Shown here: positions 8,416 to 16,640 of the stretch, in pieces
Layout: every line of letters starts with the position of its first letter
Numbering within the stretch: position 1 is the stretch's first letter
Origin: Bacillota bacterium
GTDB lineage: Bacteria; Bacillota; Bacilli; Bacillales_A; Planococcaceae
Assembly: GCA_023405135.1 (NCBI GenBank)
Contig: JAEXYZ010000027.1
Span: forward strand, 1 to 29,926
Direction of reading: 5' to 3'
DNA length: 29,926 nt
Notes under the pieces: generated by a model
Databases searched by the model: none
Told to the model about the DNA's origin: nothing
What the model saw: the letters and a program-made list of their open reading frames with translations, nothing else
Program-made: the position numbers and the translations under genes

Positions 8416-8985
8416 TTAATCTAAACTTGATACCAATTTTTTTAAGGCCTTTTCATTTAATGGACCAACAATATGGTGTTGAATGCGCCCTTTACTATCA
8501 ATCATAAAGGTTGAAGGAATCGTCAATACTTCATATGTTGCATTTAACCCTTCTTGTTCCATTAAAGGTATTGGAAATGTCAGTTCATAGCTATCTACAA
8601 ATTGTTGAACAATCTCTTCTGAACCGTCTGTATAGGTTAAATTAACTGCAACAATCTCAACATTTTCTTCTTCTGCATATTTTTCATAATACTCTTGTAA
8701 ATGAGGCATTTCTTGCTTACACGGCGGACACCATGTTGCCCAGAAATTTAAAATCACTTTTTTACCTTTTAATTGTGATAAAGTAATACTTTCACCTGAT
8801 AATGTTTGTAATGTAAAATCAGGTGCAATTTGTCCTCTTTCTAATCCTTCTTCAAGTTCCATTTCATAGCCAAGTGCATTTTCATTTATTGCCTCGCTTG
8901 CTTCAATTTGTTTTTTTATATAAGTGCCAACCATAATGACAACTAGTGCCATGACAATTAATAGACCAACTGTTTTCTTTTTCAT
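8416..8985 (-). CDS. TlpA/ResA-family membrane-anchored thioredoxin
   Basis: Predicted 189-residue thiol-disulfide oxidoreductase tethered to the outer face of the membrane. An N-terminal anchor (5-22) is followed by a linker and a thioredoxin fold with IAPDFTLQTLSG, the active site WCPPC (Cys86, Cys89) and a cis-proline in LTIPST (Pro157). WCPPC with an AhpC/TSA-like body is typical of ResA, TlpA and StoA-type reductases that reduce cytochrome c apoproteins or envelope proteins during sporulation. Which of these it serves cannot be told, because no ccdA or cytochrome gene is nearby. The ATG start has a purine-rich GGAGAGTGG just upstream. It lies between the M23 peptidase and ctpB, with terminators on both sides, so it is a single-gene unit in an envelope-biology neighbourhood. 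Confidence 0.85.
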   Translation of the reverse strand: MKKKTVGLLIVMALVVIMVGTYIKKQIEASEAINENALGYEMELEEGLERGQIAPDFTLQTLSGESITLSQLKGKKVILNFWATWCPPCKQEMPHLQEYYEKYAEEENVEIVAVNLTYTDGSEEIVQQFVDSYELTFPIPLMEQEGLNATYEVLTIPSTFMIDSKGRIQHHIVGPLNEKALKKLVSSLD

Positions 8986-9086
8986 TTTCCACTCTCCGAT
9001 AGAAAAATTAATTCTTCATTGGTGATTTTTCATTACTAGAATATCATATATCAATAACTAAAAGAACAAAAGGCAAGTCAACTTTC

Positions 9087-9130
9087 ATAAAAAATAGGCT
9101 TAGTTGTGAACATTCACAACTAAGCCTATT
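9087..9130 (-). terminator. Strong terminator after the ftsEX-peptidase operon
   Basis: A nearly uninterrupted 18-bp stem (9093-9110 with 9113-9130) has a tiny loop. A T-run follows on the minus strand from the As at 9089-9094. It sits 11 nt past the M23 peptidase stop. Confidence 0.85.
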
Positions 9131-9140
9131 ATCTAACGTT

Positions 9141-10388
9141 TTATAAAGGAATATAACGTAAAGGGTTAACATTCCCTGCTTTTTGTCCTTGCCAAGGTCC
9201 AATGTGTACTTCAAAGTGTAGATGTGAACCTGTAGAGCGCCCAGTATTACCCATTTGAGCAATTTGTTGACCTTTTTCTACAACATCTCCAACCCCTACA
9301 TTATAGGAGTTTAAATGTGCATATACTGTTGTATAAATTTCCCCGTTCAAAGAGTGGGTAATAATAACAACATTTCCATAAGTAGAAAGTGGTCCCGCAT
9401 AAACAACAGCTCCTCCTGCTGCAGCTACGATAGGTGTCCCGATAGAATTTGCTAAGTCTATTCCGTAATGGAACTCTGATCCAGCACCTATATTACGCCA
9501 TCCATAACCACTTGATAAGCGTCCATTTGTAGGCTTTGTCCAAGTACCGTCCGAAACTGCTGGTAAAGAACCTCCATTTTGTTGTTCACGTTGACGAATC
9601 AATTCAATTTGTCGCTTCTGCTCAGCAATAATCTGTTCCTGTAAATCTTTACTTACTTCCAATGCTTCGGAATATTCTTCCTCTAATACTTGTTTCTCTT
9701 TTGCAAGTTTTTCTTGTTCAGCTTCTAATTCATCAATCAATTGATTCTTTTCTGTCTTTTGTGAATCAAGTGAAGACTTTAATTTCTCAAGCTCAGCTTT
9801 ATCCGATTCAAGCTCTTTCTTCGTATTTTCTAAAATTAGCTTTTGCTCTTCTAATTTTTCTTTGTCATTTTTTTGATCGCGCATAATTTGACGATCCGCT
9901 TCCATTAATGTATTAACTGCTGAGAATCGGTCAATAAAATCTACGAAACTATTAGCACCTAATAATACATCAATATAGCTAACTGTACCATTTTCTTGGA
10001 TAGCTCTTGCTCGTTCTTGAAGAAGTTCATCACGTTGATCAATTTTTTCCTGAAGCTTGGCCATCTCAGCTTGTAATTTTTCAATTTCAGCCTCTGCAGT
10101 TTTAATTTCTTTAGTTACAGCAGAAATCTCATTATTTGTTTTTGTTATTTTTTCACTTAGCTTCTTAATTTGAGCTAGCAGTTGATCTTGCTTATTTTCA
10201 ATTGAATTAAGTTGGTTTGATTTGTTTTTAATTTGACTATTTAGTTCATTTTTTTGACGTTCAATTTTTGATTTTTGATCTTTTAAATCTGATAAACTAG
10301 CAGCATATGTAATAGGCATCTGTATAAAAAGTAACATTGCTATTGCTGCGATGAAAATTTGGAATGGCTTTTTTCTTATTAGTTTCAC
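9141..10388 (-). CDS. EnvC-like murein hydrolase activator / M23 peptidase with coiled coil
   Basis: Predicted 415-residue secreted protein. It has a signal peptide (1-30, ending ITYAA), a long charged coiled coil (about 31-270) rich in K/E/Q heptads, then an M23 (LytM) domain with HYGID (His307, Asp311), YAHL (His358) and HLHFE (His389, His391). All zinc-ligand and catalytic positions seem present, so it may be an active endopeptidase rather than a degenerate activator. The coiled coil plus hydrolase layout, and the location directly after ftsX, match EnvC and the PcsB-type partners of FtsEX. The likely role is peptidoglycan cleavage at the septum or side wall, gated by FtsEX. It starts at a GTG at 10388 with GGGAG 9 nt upstream. 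The gap to ftsX is 63 nt and no terminator was found there. Confidence 0.88.
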   Translation of the reverse strand: MKLIRKKPFQIFIAAIAMLLFIQMPITYAASLSDLKDQKSKIERQKNELNSQIKNKSNQLNSIENKQDQLLAQIKKLSEKITKTNNEISAVTKEIKTAEAEIEKLQAEMAKLQEKIDQRDELLQERARAIQENGTVSYIDVLLGANSFVDFIDRFSAVNTLMEADRQIMRDQKNDKEKLEEQKLILENTKKELESDKAELEKLKSSLDSQKTEKNQLIDELEAEQEKLAKEKQVLEEEYSEALEVSKDLQEQIIAEQKRQIELIRQREQQNGGSLPAVSDGTWTKPTNGRLSSGYGWRNIGAGSEFHYGIDLANSIGTPIVAAAGGAVVYAGPLSTYGNVVIITHSLNGEIYTTVYAHLNSYNVGVGDVVEKGQQIAQMGNTGRSTGSHLHFEVHIGPWQGQKAGNVNPLRYIPL

Positions 10389-10451
10389 CGATAAAGACTC
10401 CCTTCCACTTAATCCACATTTCTACTTTTTTCGAAAAAGAAATGTTGTTTG

Positions 10452-11348
10452 TTAAATCTTTAAAAACCTACGAACAGACATGAAGCTTCCCCAAATACCA
10501 ATAAAAATACCAAGTAATAGAATCAATGCATTCACTTGATATAGTAAAGGTGTCACATCAAGCATTTGAAGTAGTTGTCCATGCAGTCGAGGTTGTAAAA
10601 TGTTGTACACATTGTAATAAACAATGGAAACAACGACCATTGGGATAATTGCACCTAAAATTCCTAGCCACATTCCTTCTAATACAAATGGAATACGAAC
10701 AAAAGAATTTGTTGCCCCTACAAGTTTCATAATTTCTATTTCATCCTTACGTGCAATAATCGTAATACGGATTGTATTTGAAATTAAGAAAATTGCTGTA
10801 AAGAGTAACCCTAATATTAATACTAAACCGACATTTCGACTCGTATTTAAAGTAGTAAATAATTTTTCAACTTTACCTTCTCCATACTTAACGTCATATG
10901 TATTGTCGAGTTTCTCTATTTTTTTCGCAACAGCTATTGTTTGCTGAGGGTCTGTCGCTTTTACATAAAGCACATTTCGTAAAGGATTACTTTGTTCAAA
11001 AAGACTTAAATCATCACCAAAATCTTCAATTAAATTGTTTAGCTCTTGTTCCTTTGATGAATACACAACCTCTTCTACATCCGGCAAGCTTTTAATTTCA
11101 TTCATTAGCTTTTCTTCAGCTGCTTTTGCTTCGGCAGGATCTTCAATAATTTCAATAAGAACACGAATTTCTACATCATTTTCAATATCGTCTGCTACTT
11201 TGTTTAAATTCATCATAATGACTGTAAATACGCCAACTAATAGAAGTGTAACTGTTACAGCACTGATAGAGGCGAATGTCATCCAACCATTACGGCTTAA
11301 TGATTTAATACTTTCACGGAAATGTCGACGAATTGTTCTACCCTTCAT
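10452..11348 (-). CDS. ftsX: Cell division ABC transporter-like permease FtsX
   Basis: Predicted 298-residue membrane protein that with FtsE transmits ATP hydrolysis to a cell-wall hydrolase outside. It has a first helix near residues 20-45, a large extracellular loop (about 46-165), then three helices in the C-terminal half, including an FtsX-type segment ending in FMSVRRFLK. The N-terminal MKGRTIRRHFRESIKSLSRNGWMT is characteristic of FtsX. I use the ATG at 11348, with GGAGGTG 9 nt upstream, rather than a longer form starting at 11381. The ribosome binding site lies within the end of ftsE and the two genes overlap by 11 nt, so translation is probably coupled. The downstream M23 peptidase is the probable hydrolase partner. 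Confidence 0.92.
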   Translation of the reverse strand: MKGRTIRRHFRESIKSLSRNGWMTFASISAVTVTLLLVGVFTVIMMNLNKVADDIENDVEIRVLIEIIEDPAEAKAAEEKLMNEIKSLPDVEEVVYSSKEQELNNLIEDFGDDLSLFEQSNPLRNVLYVKATDPQQTIAVAKKIEKLDNTYDVKYGEGKVEKLFTTLNTSRNVGLVLILGLLFTAIFLISNTIRITIIARKDEIEIMKLVGATNSFVRIPFVLEGMWLGILGAIIPMVVVSIVYYNVYNILQPRLHGQLLQMLDVTPLLYQVNALILLLGIFIGIWGSFMSVRRFLKI

Positions 11349-12024
11349 AGCCGTATTCACCTCCGTATACATCACGGACAATCATGCCACCTTCAATTGC
11401 TATAACACGCTTACGAATTGTGTTTACAATTTCACGGTTATGCGTCGCCATTACAATTGTCGTGCCACGTGTATTAATTTCTTCAAAAATATTCATAATT
11501 TCCCATGATGTTTCAGGATCTAGGTTTCCTGTAGGCTCGTCCGCAATCACAACTTTCGGCATGTTCACAATCGAACGTGCAATTGATACACGCTGCTGTT
11601 CTCCACCAGAAAGCTCGCTTGGCAGCATACGAACTTTATGCTTTAAACCAACTAACTCTAATACTTCCATCACTCGCTTGCGTATTACTTTTGGTTGTTC
11701 CTCAATTACTTCTAAGGCATATGCTACATTTTCATAGACATTTAAACGAGGAAGCAATTTAAAATCTTGGAATACGACCCCTAGCTGACGTCTAAAATTT
11801 GGAACTCGATTATTTTTTAGCGTAGATAAATTCGTCCCAGCAATGATAACATCACCTGACGTCGGTTTTTCTTCGCGATACATTAATTTAATAAAAGTAG
11901 ATTTCCCAGCACCACTAGGACCTACAACGTATACAAATTCGCCTTGTTTTATATCAACGGTAATACCGTTAACTGCAACAACACCGTTAGGATATTTTTT
12001 GACCACATTATTCATTTGGATCAT
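11338..12024 (-). CDS. ftsE: Cell division ATP-binding protein FtsE
   Basis: Predicted 228-residue cytosolic ABC ATPase. It shows Walker A GPSGAGKST (35-43), the Q-loop FQDFKLLP, the ABC signature LSGGEQQR (138-145), Walker B VVIADEP (158-164) and the H-loop ATHNRE. These, the length, and the overlap with ftsX identify FtsE. ATP cycling by FtsE drives FtsX, which switches on the periplasmic-side hydrolase. The ATG at 12024 has AGGTGG 8 nt upstream. A promoter with an extended -10 lies about 50 nt upstream. It heads the operon ftsE-ftsX-M23 peptidase. Confidence 0.95.
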   Translation of the reverse strand: MIQMNNVVKKYPNGVVAVNGITVDIKQGEFVYVVGPSGAGKSTFIKLMYREEKPTSGDVIIAGTNLSTLKNNRVPNFRRQLGVVFQDFKLLPRLNVYENVAYALEVIEEQPKVIRKRVMEVLELVGLKHKVRMLPSELSGGEQQRVSIARSIVNMPKVVIADEPTGNLDPETSWEIMNIFEEINTRGTTIVMATHNREIVNTIRKRVIAIEGGMIVRDVYGGEYGYEG

Positions 12025-12071
12025 TAACTAAACCACCTAAACTATTAAATAGATTTTTTCGCTCACCAACC

Positions 12072-12080
12072 ATTATAGCA
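12072..12080 (-). promoter_or_regulatory. Extended -10 promoter of ftsE
   Basis: The minus strand reads TGCTATAAT, a consensus TATAAT with the TGn extension. The -35 region is weak. Initiation would leave a leader of about 40 nt before ftsE. Confidence 0.6.
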
Positions 12081-12470
12081 TTCATTTTATCTATTTTTAT
12101 TACATTTTCTTTTCATTATTATGGGTATTACACAAAGATTTACGAGTTCTGTTATATTTCTTATGAGTAATGAACTACTAATAATATATTTTTCTACTTT
12201 TTCCCATAATTTTTAGTAGCTTCATCATAAATTATTCCATAAAGAGTCAAAAATCCCTTCCATTTTTCATTAATTTATAAAAAAATACAAAAAATTGAAC
12301 TTAATAAAATTAAAGATGATTGTTCTAATAAATGTCATTCATAAAAAACAGTAAATGATGCTTGGATAAAAATGCTGATTTTTAAAGTTTGATTTTCAAT
12401 TAAAGTCGCAGCGAAAGATTAATCAAAATGGTTTTTCAACCGATTTATCATGTCGATACAGTCTTTATAA
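12081..12470. other. AT-rich intergenic region without a recognised gene
   Basis: The gap between ftsE and the LCP-domain gene. Apart from the ftsE promoter and the terminator at its right end I find no coding frame with a ribosome binding site, no repeat and no clear structure. Confidence 0.5.
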
Positions 12471-12471
12471 T

Positions 12472-12507
12472 AAAAAAATCACTTTAACTCATGAAGAGCT
12501 AAGTGAT
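12472..12507 (-). terminator. Terminator of the sigma / LCP operon
   Basis: Minus-strand stem ATCACTT / AAGTGAT, extended by an inner AGCTC / GAGTT helix with a 5-nt loop, then seven T. It lies 81 nt past the LCP gene stop. Confidence 0.75.
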
Positions 12508-12587
12508 CTTTTCCTTAGAATAAATAGCTTTATTAAAAAAGCGTTACGTATCTTATACACTTTGATATTAATAGTTTTATATTTCTT

Positions 12588-13595
12588 TTAATTATATCTT
12601 GTCAATTCTTCTGAAACTGAGTTTAAAAAATCATTTTCAAATTTAATAAAGTAAGCCCCATCTATCTGCGTATCCATCATTCCTTCGATTAGTGATACTA
12701 CTTGTATCAAAGGTAGTTCCATTTTATTTTCAAACAATTGTTCAAATGGAACATTGCCTTCTATTTTAGTAGTTAGTTCTTTTAGTTGTGTTTGTGGGAG
12801 TTCGTTTTTTGTTTTATTCATAACAGTGCTAATGAGGTTTAATAGGTCATCTTCAGCTAAGCTTTTTCCCGCTGTAGCATCCATTAATAATGCCACAACC
12901 TCTTCCCCATTCAAATGATTCGTCCCCTTTTTGAATTCAAATGCCACTTGATTTATAGCTCTTACTCGAATATTTTCTTGCAAGTCGTAATCTATACCAT
13001 TCACGGAATCAATCACTGTTGAAAAGTTTTCTAAATCCATAACAGCATAATAATCAATAGTTAAATCTAATAACTTAGAAACTGTAGTTCTTACATTTTC
13101 AGCTCCTCCCGTACCATAGGCATAAGCAAATAATAATTTATCGTATGAAGTAGTCCCATCATTCTTATCCAATATGGGAGCATAAGTATCACTAGGGATA
13201 GATAGAACTTTCATCATCTTTTTATCTTTACTATAAGTGAGTACAAGGTTAAGGTATATTCTGTTATCCATATCTTTCGCCTTCACCGTAATTAGAGTGG
13301 TAAAATACTCGTCTTCTTGAGCTACTACTCCAATTGAATCAGTTTCATTATTTTTATTAATAATGTTTTCTTGTAGAATCATTGGCATAAAGAAAAATAA
13401 ACACAAGCCTACCGCTAACAAAGAAACAGTCAGTGGAGCAAATTTTTTTGAAATAGATACTAAAGATTTCTTTTGGATATTATTCTTTTCCATTTTATAA
13501 AGTTGTTCAAATACTTCATCACGGTCTTCCTTCGAAAATGTTAGTTCTTGATTAGACATTTGGCTAAATGTATCTTTCAAACTTCTATCTTTCAC
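12588..13595 (-). CDS. Transmembrane LCP-domain protein, probable anti-sigma factor
   Basis: Predicted 335-residue type II membrane protein. It has a cytoplasmic N-terminus (1-50, helical and charged), one transmembrane helix (about 52-74), and an outer LytR-CpsA-Psr domain (about 95-300) with KVLSIPSDTY (129-138), YDKLLFAYAYG, DYYAVMDLENFSTVIDSVNGID and HLNGEEV (227-233). It overlaps the upstream ECF sigma gene by 11 nt and starts at GTG with AAAGGAGG 9 nt before. This layout is that of a membrane anti-sigma factor whose N-terminus would hold the sigma factor. The LCP domain lacks the usual arginines: SIPSD replaces SIPRD, and the R-x-R...GD..R stretch reads MDATAGKSLAEDD. Wall-polymer ligase activity is therefore doubtful. 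The anti-sigma role is inferred from context, and no zinc-binding anti-sigma motif is present. Confidence 0.75.
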   Translation of the reverse strand: MKDRSLKDTFSQMSNQELTFSKEDRDEVFEQLYKMEKNNIQKKSLVSISKKFAPLTVSLLAVGLCLFFFMPMILQENIINKNNETDSIGVVAQEDEYFTTLITVKAKDMDNRIYLNLVLTYSKDKKMMKVLSIPSDTYAPILDKNDGTTSYDKLLFAYAYGTGGAENVRTTVSKLLDLTIDYYAVMDLENFSTVIDSVNGIDYDLQENIRVRAINQVAFEFKKGTNHLNGEEVVALLMDATAGKSLAEDDLLNLISTVMNKTKNELPQTQLKELTTKIEGNVPFEQLFENKMELPLIQVVSLIEGMMDTQIDGAYFIKFENDFLNSVSEELTRYN

Positions 13596-14106
13596 TAAGT
13601 TCAGCCTCCTTTAACATCGTCTCTAATCTTTGTTTATCTCTTCTTAACCGAGTTTTTACTGTATTAACGGAAATATTTAGAACTTTAGCTATTTCATCTG
13701 TTTTTAATGAATCATGGTAATATAGATATACTACTTCTCGATACTTTTTTGGAAGAGAAATGATCGTCTCATTCATTTGTTCGTTATTGTAATGATTTAT
13801 AACGGATTTCTCTACTGATGGTAATACTGACCTGGTAGTTTCATTTACTTTTTACTTGAACCATTTTGTAATTCCAACTTTTTAAATAATCTTTACATTC
13901 GTTAATAGTGACACGATTAGCCATGTTTTGATCTGTGCGTCATAGCGAAACGAATCAAGGTTTTTGTAGCATTTGATAAATGTATTTTGAACCATATCTT
14001 TCGCAATATCTGTATCTTTCACATAAGAAAATGCCAACCTTACTAACTCATTACCGTATTCAATCATTACTTTTTCTAATATGTAATCTTTTTCTGTCTT
14101 GTCCAA
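13585..14106 (-). pseudogene. ECF-type sigma-70 factor with two compensating frameshifts
   Basis: The region encodes an ECF sigma factor of about 173 residues, but not in one frame. Codons from 14106 give region 2 (ELVRLAFSYVKDTDIAKDMVQ, then DSFRYDAQIKTWL) and reach a stop. Near 13915 the frame shifts, as if one base (CC to C) were lost, and continues RVTINECKDYLKSW. A second shift at an A5 run (about 13842-13846) returns to the first frame, reading VNETTRSVLPSVEKS and then region 4 (LPKKYREVVYLYYHDSLKTDEIAKVLNISVNTVKTRLRR). The net change is zero. The start is a TTG with GAGGG 7 nt upstream. Either the gene is recently broken or these are homopolymer sequencing errors. It overlaps the LCP-domain gene and has an ECF-like promoter in front. 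Confidence 0.8.
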
Positions 14107-14148
14107 TCTACTACCCTCTCTTTCAACCTACTTTAAATTCTGCTATTA

Positions 14149-14175
14149 GACGATTACCAAATCATAATAGGTTCA
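14149..14175 (-). promoter_or_regulatory. Putative ECF-sigma promoter before the sigma gene (autoregulation)
   Basis: The minus strand has TGAACC, a 17-nt spacer, and CGTC. This matches the general ECF pattern (AAC-type -35, CGTM -10) of Bacillus SigM/SigW/SigX-like promoters. It lies about 43 nt before the sigma start codon, as expected for autoregulation. Confidence 0.5.
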
Positions 14176-14233
14176 ATTTTAATAAATAATGTTTACAGTG
14201 ATCACCTTTTTTTGGCAACCAAAATTAATACAT

Positions 14234-14263
14234 AAAAAAAGCATCCTTTTAAGATGCTTTTTT
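14234..14263 (-). terminator. Bidirectional terminator after the iron alcohol dehydrogenase
   Basis: A seven-pair stem GCATCCT / AAGATGC (14241-14247 with 14251-14257) is flanked by A-run and T-run on both sides, extending the helix. It separates the alcohol dehydrogenase from the sigma operon downstream. Confidence 0.75.
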
Positions 14264-14310
14264 ATGTAAATCTTCTATACATTGTCCCATAAACAAGTAG
14301 TAATATCGTT

Positions 14311-15501
14311 TTAATTTTGTGTTACTGAAAAATCATAACGATAACAATAATTGTACAGATTAATTATTTCCAGTTTCGTCGGCACTTTCGGATTGTTTGC
14401 GGGGCTTCCACTTGCGATTGCATCTGTTGACATTTTATCAATTACCTGTTGAAATTTTTGTTCATCAATTCCCCATGTTTTCAAATTTGGGATATTTAAG
14501 TCACAGCAAAGTTGTTTAATTTTATTAATGGTAATATCAGCTAATTCTGTATCCGCTAATGTTGTTGATTCTGGAAAAATCATACGTCCAATTGATGCCA
14601 GTTTATCAATAGCTGAATCTTTCGTATATTCAAGTACTCCAGGAAGCAACATAGCATTTGAAACACCGTGTGGTACATGGAACAATGCCCCAATCGGTCG
14701 TGACATTCCATGAATTAGTGTGACTGAAGCATTACTAAAAGCGATTCCAGCCTGCATAGAAGCAATCGCCATTTTTTCTCTTGCGTCTGTATTTTCCCCA
14801 TCTTCATAAGCTACCTTTAAATTGTTTAAAATTGCTTCTATTGCAGATAGTGCCAGAGTATTTGTTAGCGGCTGTGAAAGACGTGATATATAAGCTTCAA
14901 TCGCATGACAGAGTGCATCAATTCCAGTTGCTGCTGTTACAGTCGGTGGAGCAGAAGTTGTAAGCATTGGATCTACAATGGCCACTTTTGGCAAAAATGC
15001 TGGATGTTTAATCATCATTTTTATATCTTCTCTAGTGTTTGTAATGACTGTAACGTTTGTTACTTCTGATCCAGTTCCAGCCGTGGTTGGAATTGCAATA
15101 AGTGGAATTGGGTTATTTTCGACTGGAGACCTCCTACCAATATAATCCCCGATGTAACCTCCATTTGTTGTTAACACAGCAACTGCTTTAGCAGCATCAA
15201 TACAACTACCTCCACCAATAGCGACAATAACATCACATTGCTCTTTTAAACAAAGCTGAAGTGCCTCGTCGACATGTAAATCTGTTGGCTCAGTGTTAAC
15301 TTCTAAATATGAAACATAAGAAACTTCCAGCTCCTCTAGAATGTTCTGGCATGTTTTTACATGACCTATTTTTTCGATAATACGATCACTAATTAAAAGC
15401 ACTTTCTTTCCATAAGTCAATACTTGTTCTCCAAGCCGGGATAAAGAATTTTTTCCGTAAAAAACAGAATTCGGTATACTAAACTCCGAAAATGTTTTCA
15501 T
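14311..15501 (-). CDS. Iron-containing (group III) alcohol dehydrogenase
   Basis: Predicted 396-residue cytosolic NAD(P)-dependent oxidoreductase interconverting an alcohol and an aldehyde or ketone. The N-terminal Rossmann-like half has GGGS (96-99) and IPTTAGTGSEVTNV (138-151). The C-terminal helical half supplies the metal ligands expected for the family: Asp195 and His199 in GIDALCHAIEAY, His264 in LIHGM and His278 in FHVPHG. The length is standard. The ATG at 15501 has a GGGGG-type site about 6 nt upstream. It is a single-gene unit with its own terminator and a 435-nt upstream gap. It resembles the second iron alcohol dehydrogenase at 23138-24334, but is clearly a separate paralogue and has no aldehyde dehydrogenase partner. 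The substrate cannot be assigned. Confidence 0.88.
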   Translation of the reverse strand: MKTFSEFSIPNSVFYGKNSLSRLGEQVLTYGKKVLLISDRIIEKIGHVKTCQNILEELEVSYVSYLEVNTEPTDLHVDEALQLCLKEQCDVIVAIGGGSCIDAAKAVAVLTTNGGYIGDYIGRRSPVENNPIPLIAIPTTAGTGSEVTNVTVITNTREDIKMMIKHPAFLPKVAIVDPMLTTSAPPTVTAATGIDALCHAIEAYISRLSQPLTNTLALSAIEAILNNLKVAYEDGENTDAREKMAIASMQAGIAFSNASVTLIHGMSRPIGALFHVPHGVSNAMLLPGVLEYTKDSAIDKLASIGRMIFPESTTLADTELADITINKIKQLCCDLNIPNLKTWGIDEQKFQQVIDKMSTDAIASGSPANNPKVPTKLEIINLYNYCYRYDFSVTQN

Positions 15502-15879
15502 ATATTTCCCCCGTCTACTTAATTTAAAAAATCCAAAGATCTAGTATTTATTAATAGTTCATTTCTTCTAAAGTATTAATCTAATTTAAATTTTATGATT
15601 CATCTAATGATAATTAGAAACAAGAACAATTCCTGTCTTTCCTTCACATTCAATCATTCAAATGAAGGCTCCTGATAAATTCAGATTCAGCTTAATTAAA
15701 GTGTCTAGAACTTTGTATTTCTTGGAAAATAGTTATATTTTAATAGCCTGGGATTCGTGAACATCTAGTAGGTATGGACAAATAATATTCGAAATTTCAT
15801 ATAGATCTGAACACATCTTTTGACGTACGAATATTACTAGAATAATTGCATTATCATAATTACTTTTTTCCCTCAAATG
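15502..15879. other. Intergenic region upstream of the iron alcohol dehydrogenase
   Basis: AT-rich DNA with no credible reading frame. It must hold the promoter of the alcohol dehydrogenase, but I could not single out -35/-10 boxes or a convincing cre site. Confidence 0.4.
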
Positions 15880-15913
15880 AAAATAGACGCATTTCTAATT
15901 TATGAAATGCGCC
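15880..15913 (-). terminator. Terminator after the decayed membrane-protein gene
   Basis: A ten-pair stem GGCGCATTTC / GAAATGCGTC (one G-U in minus-strand RNA) with an 8-nt loop, then TATTTTC on the minus strand. It lies 23 nt past the pseudogene's expected stop. Confidence 0.6.
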
Positions 15914-15936
15914 TAAACTAGCATTATTGTTGCCAT

Positions 15937-16394
15937 TCAAATGAATTTTTGCTCACCATTTTTATAAAGAGCAATAAAATAATCATAACCGTCATTATTC
16001 GATTGATAAAAATAATAATCGCCTATTTGAGCTTCAATTGAATTTGCTCCAATAGTTTTGTTTTTTCTTCATCTCTGTATAATGAAATAGTTTGTTGTAT
16101 AAAATTTTGAATTTGATTATTTACCTTAGTTACATTCTCTTCCGAAATCAGTATCATACCACTATTATTTAAATTCTGTTCTGTATCATATTTAAAAACA
16201 TTAATCCATTCACCGTCACCATTAAAACTGACGTCTGAACCCCACATTTCATTTATTTCAACTGGTAATGGAAGTTTTACTCCCTATTTTTCCTCGTAGA
16301 AATTAATCATATCTTGAGGGGATGTTTTCGTATTCCAAAAGAAAACAATTCCTAATGTCATTATTAATAAAAGTATTATGATCCACTTTTTCAC
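15937..16394 (-). pseudogene. Decayed gene for a small membrane-anchored protein
   Basis: The minus strand can be read from a GTG at 16394 as a one-helix membrane protein of about 150 residues. It begins VKKWIIILLLIMTLGIVFFW, followed by DMINFYEEK, then an in-frame TAG at about 16291-16293. The same frame continues GVKLPLPVEINEMWGSDVSF...LISEENVTKVNNQIQNF. Near 16060-16068, at an A-run, the frame shifts and continues IEAQIGDYYFYQSNNDGYDYFIALYKNGEQKFI to a stop at 15937-15939. One nonsense change plus one frameshift suggests genuine decay. The ribosome binding site of the GTG is poor. I do not recognise the family; the C-terminal YYFYQ...YFIALYKNGE resembles short secreted Bacillales proteins of unknown function. 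An intact terminator still follows it. Confidence 0.65.
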
Positions 16395-16599
16395 TGTACC
16401 AAGGTTGATCGAAATTCTGCTCTGTTTAACAAGTGTTTAGTCATACCCATTTAGAAAAGAATTTTTTGATTCTTATATACTTTAACATAAATATCCAATT
16501 AACTTTTGAGTGTTGTAAAAATAATGTATTGCACTCGCCTGTTTATTAAAGGAGGAGCCTATTTTAGCTGTTTTCGTAATATATAGTTAGCCCGAATAA

Positions 16600-16628
16600 T
16601 AAAAAACGAACCGTATTATACGATTCGT
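16600..16628 (-). terminator. Terminator of the yvlB-like gene
   Basis: A ten-pair stem ACGAATCGTA / TACGGTTCGT (one G-U in minus-strand RNA) with a 3-nt loop is followed by six T on the minus strand. It lies 12 nt past the stop codon. Confidence 0.8.
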
Positions 16629-16640
16629 TTTTCACATATA

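Noticed and set aside
11035..11508. Plus-strand reading frame of 157 codons opposite ftsX/ftsE
   Set aside because: It is the shadow of two confidently identified genes and has a low-complexity S/I/T-rich translation with no ribosome binding site.
12588..13595. Ordinary TagU/LytR wall-polymer ligase
   Set aside because: The conserved arginines of the LCP active site are absent, and the gene is coupled to a sigma gene.
16548..16559. Plus-strand AAAGGAGGAGCC as a ribosome binding site
   Set aside because: No start codon with an open frame of useful length follows it within the gap before yvlB's terminator.
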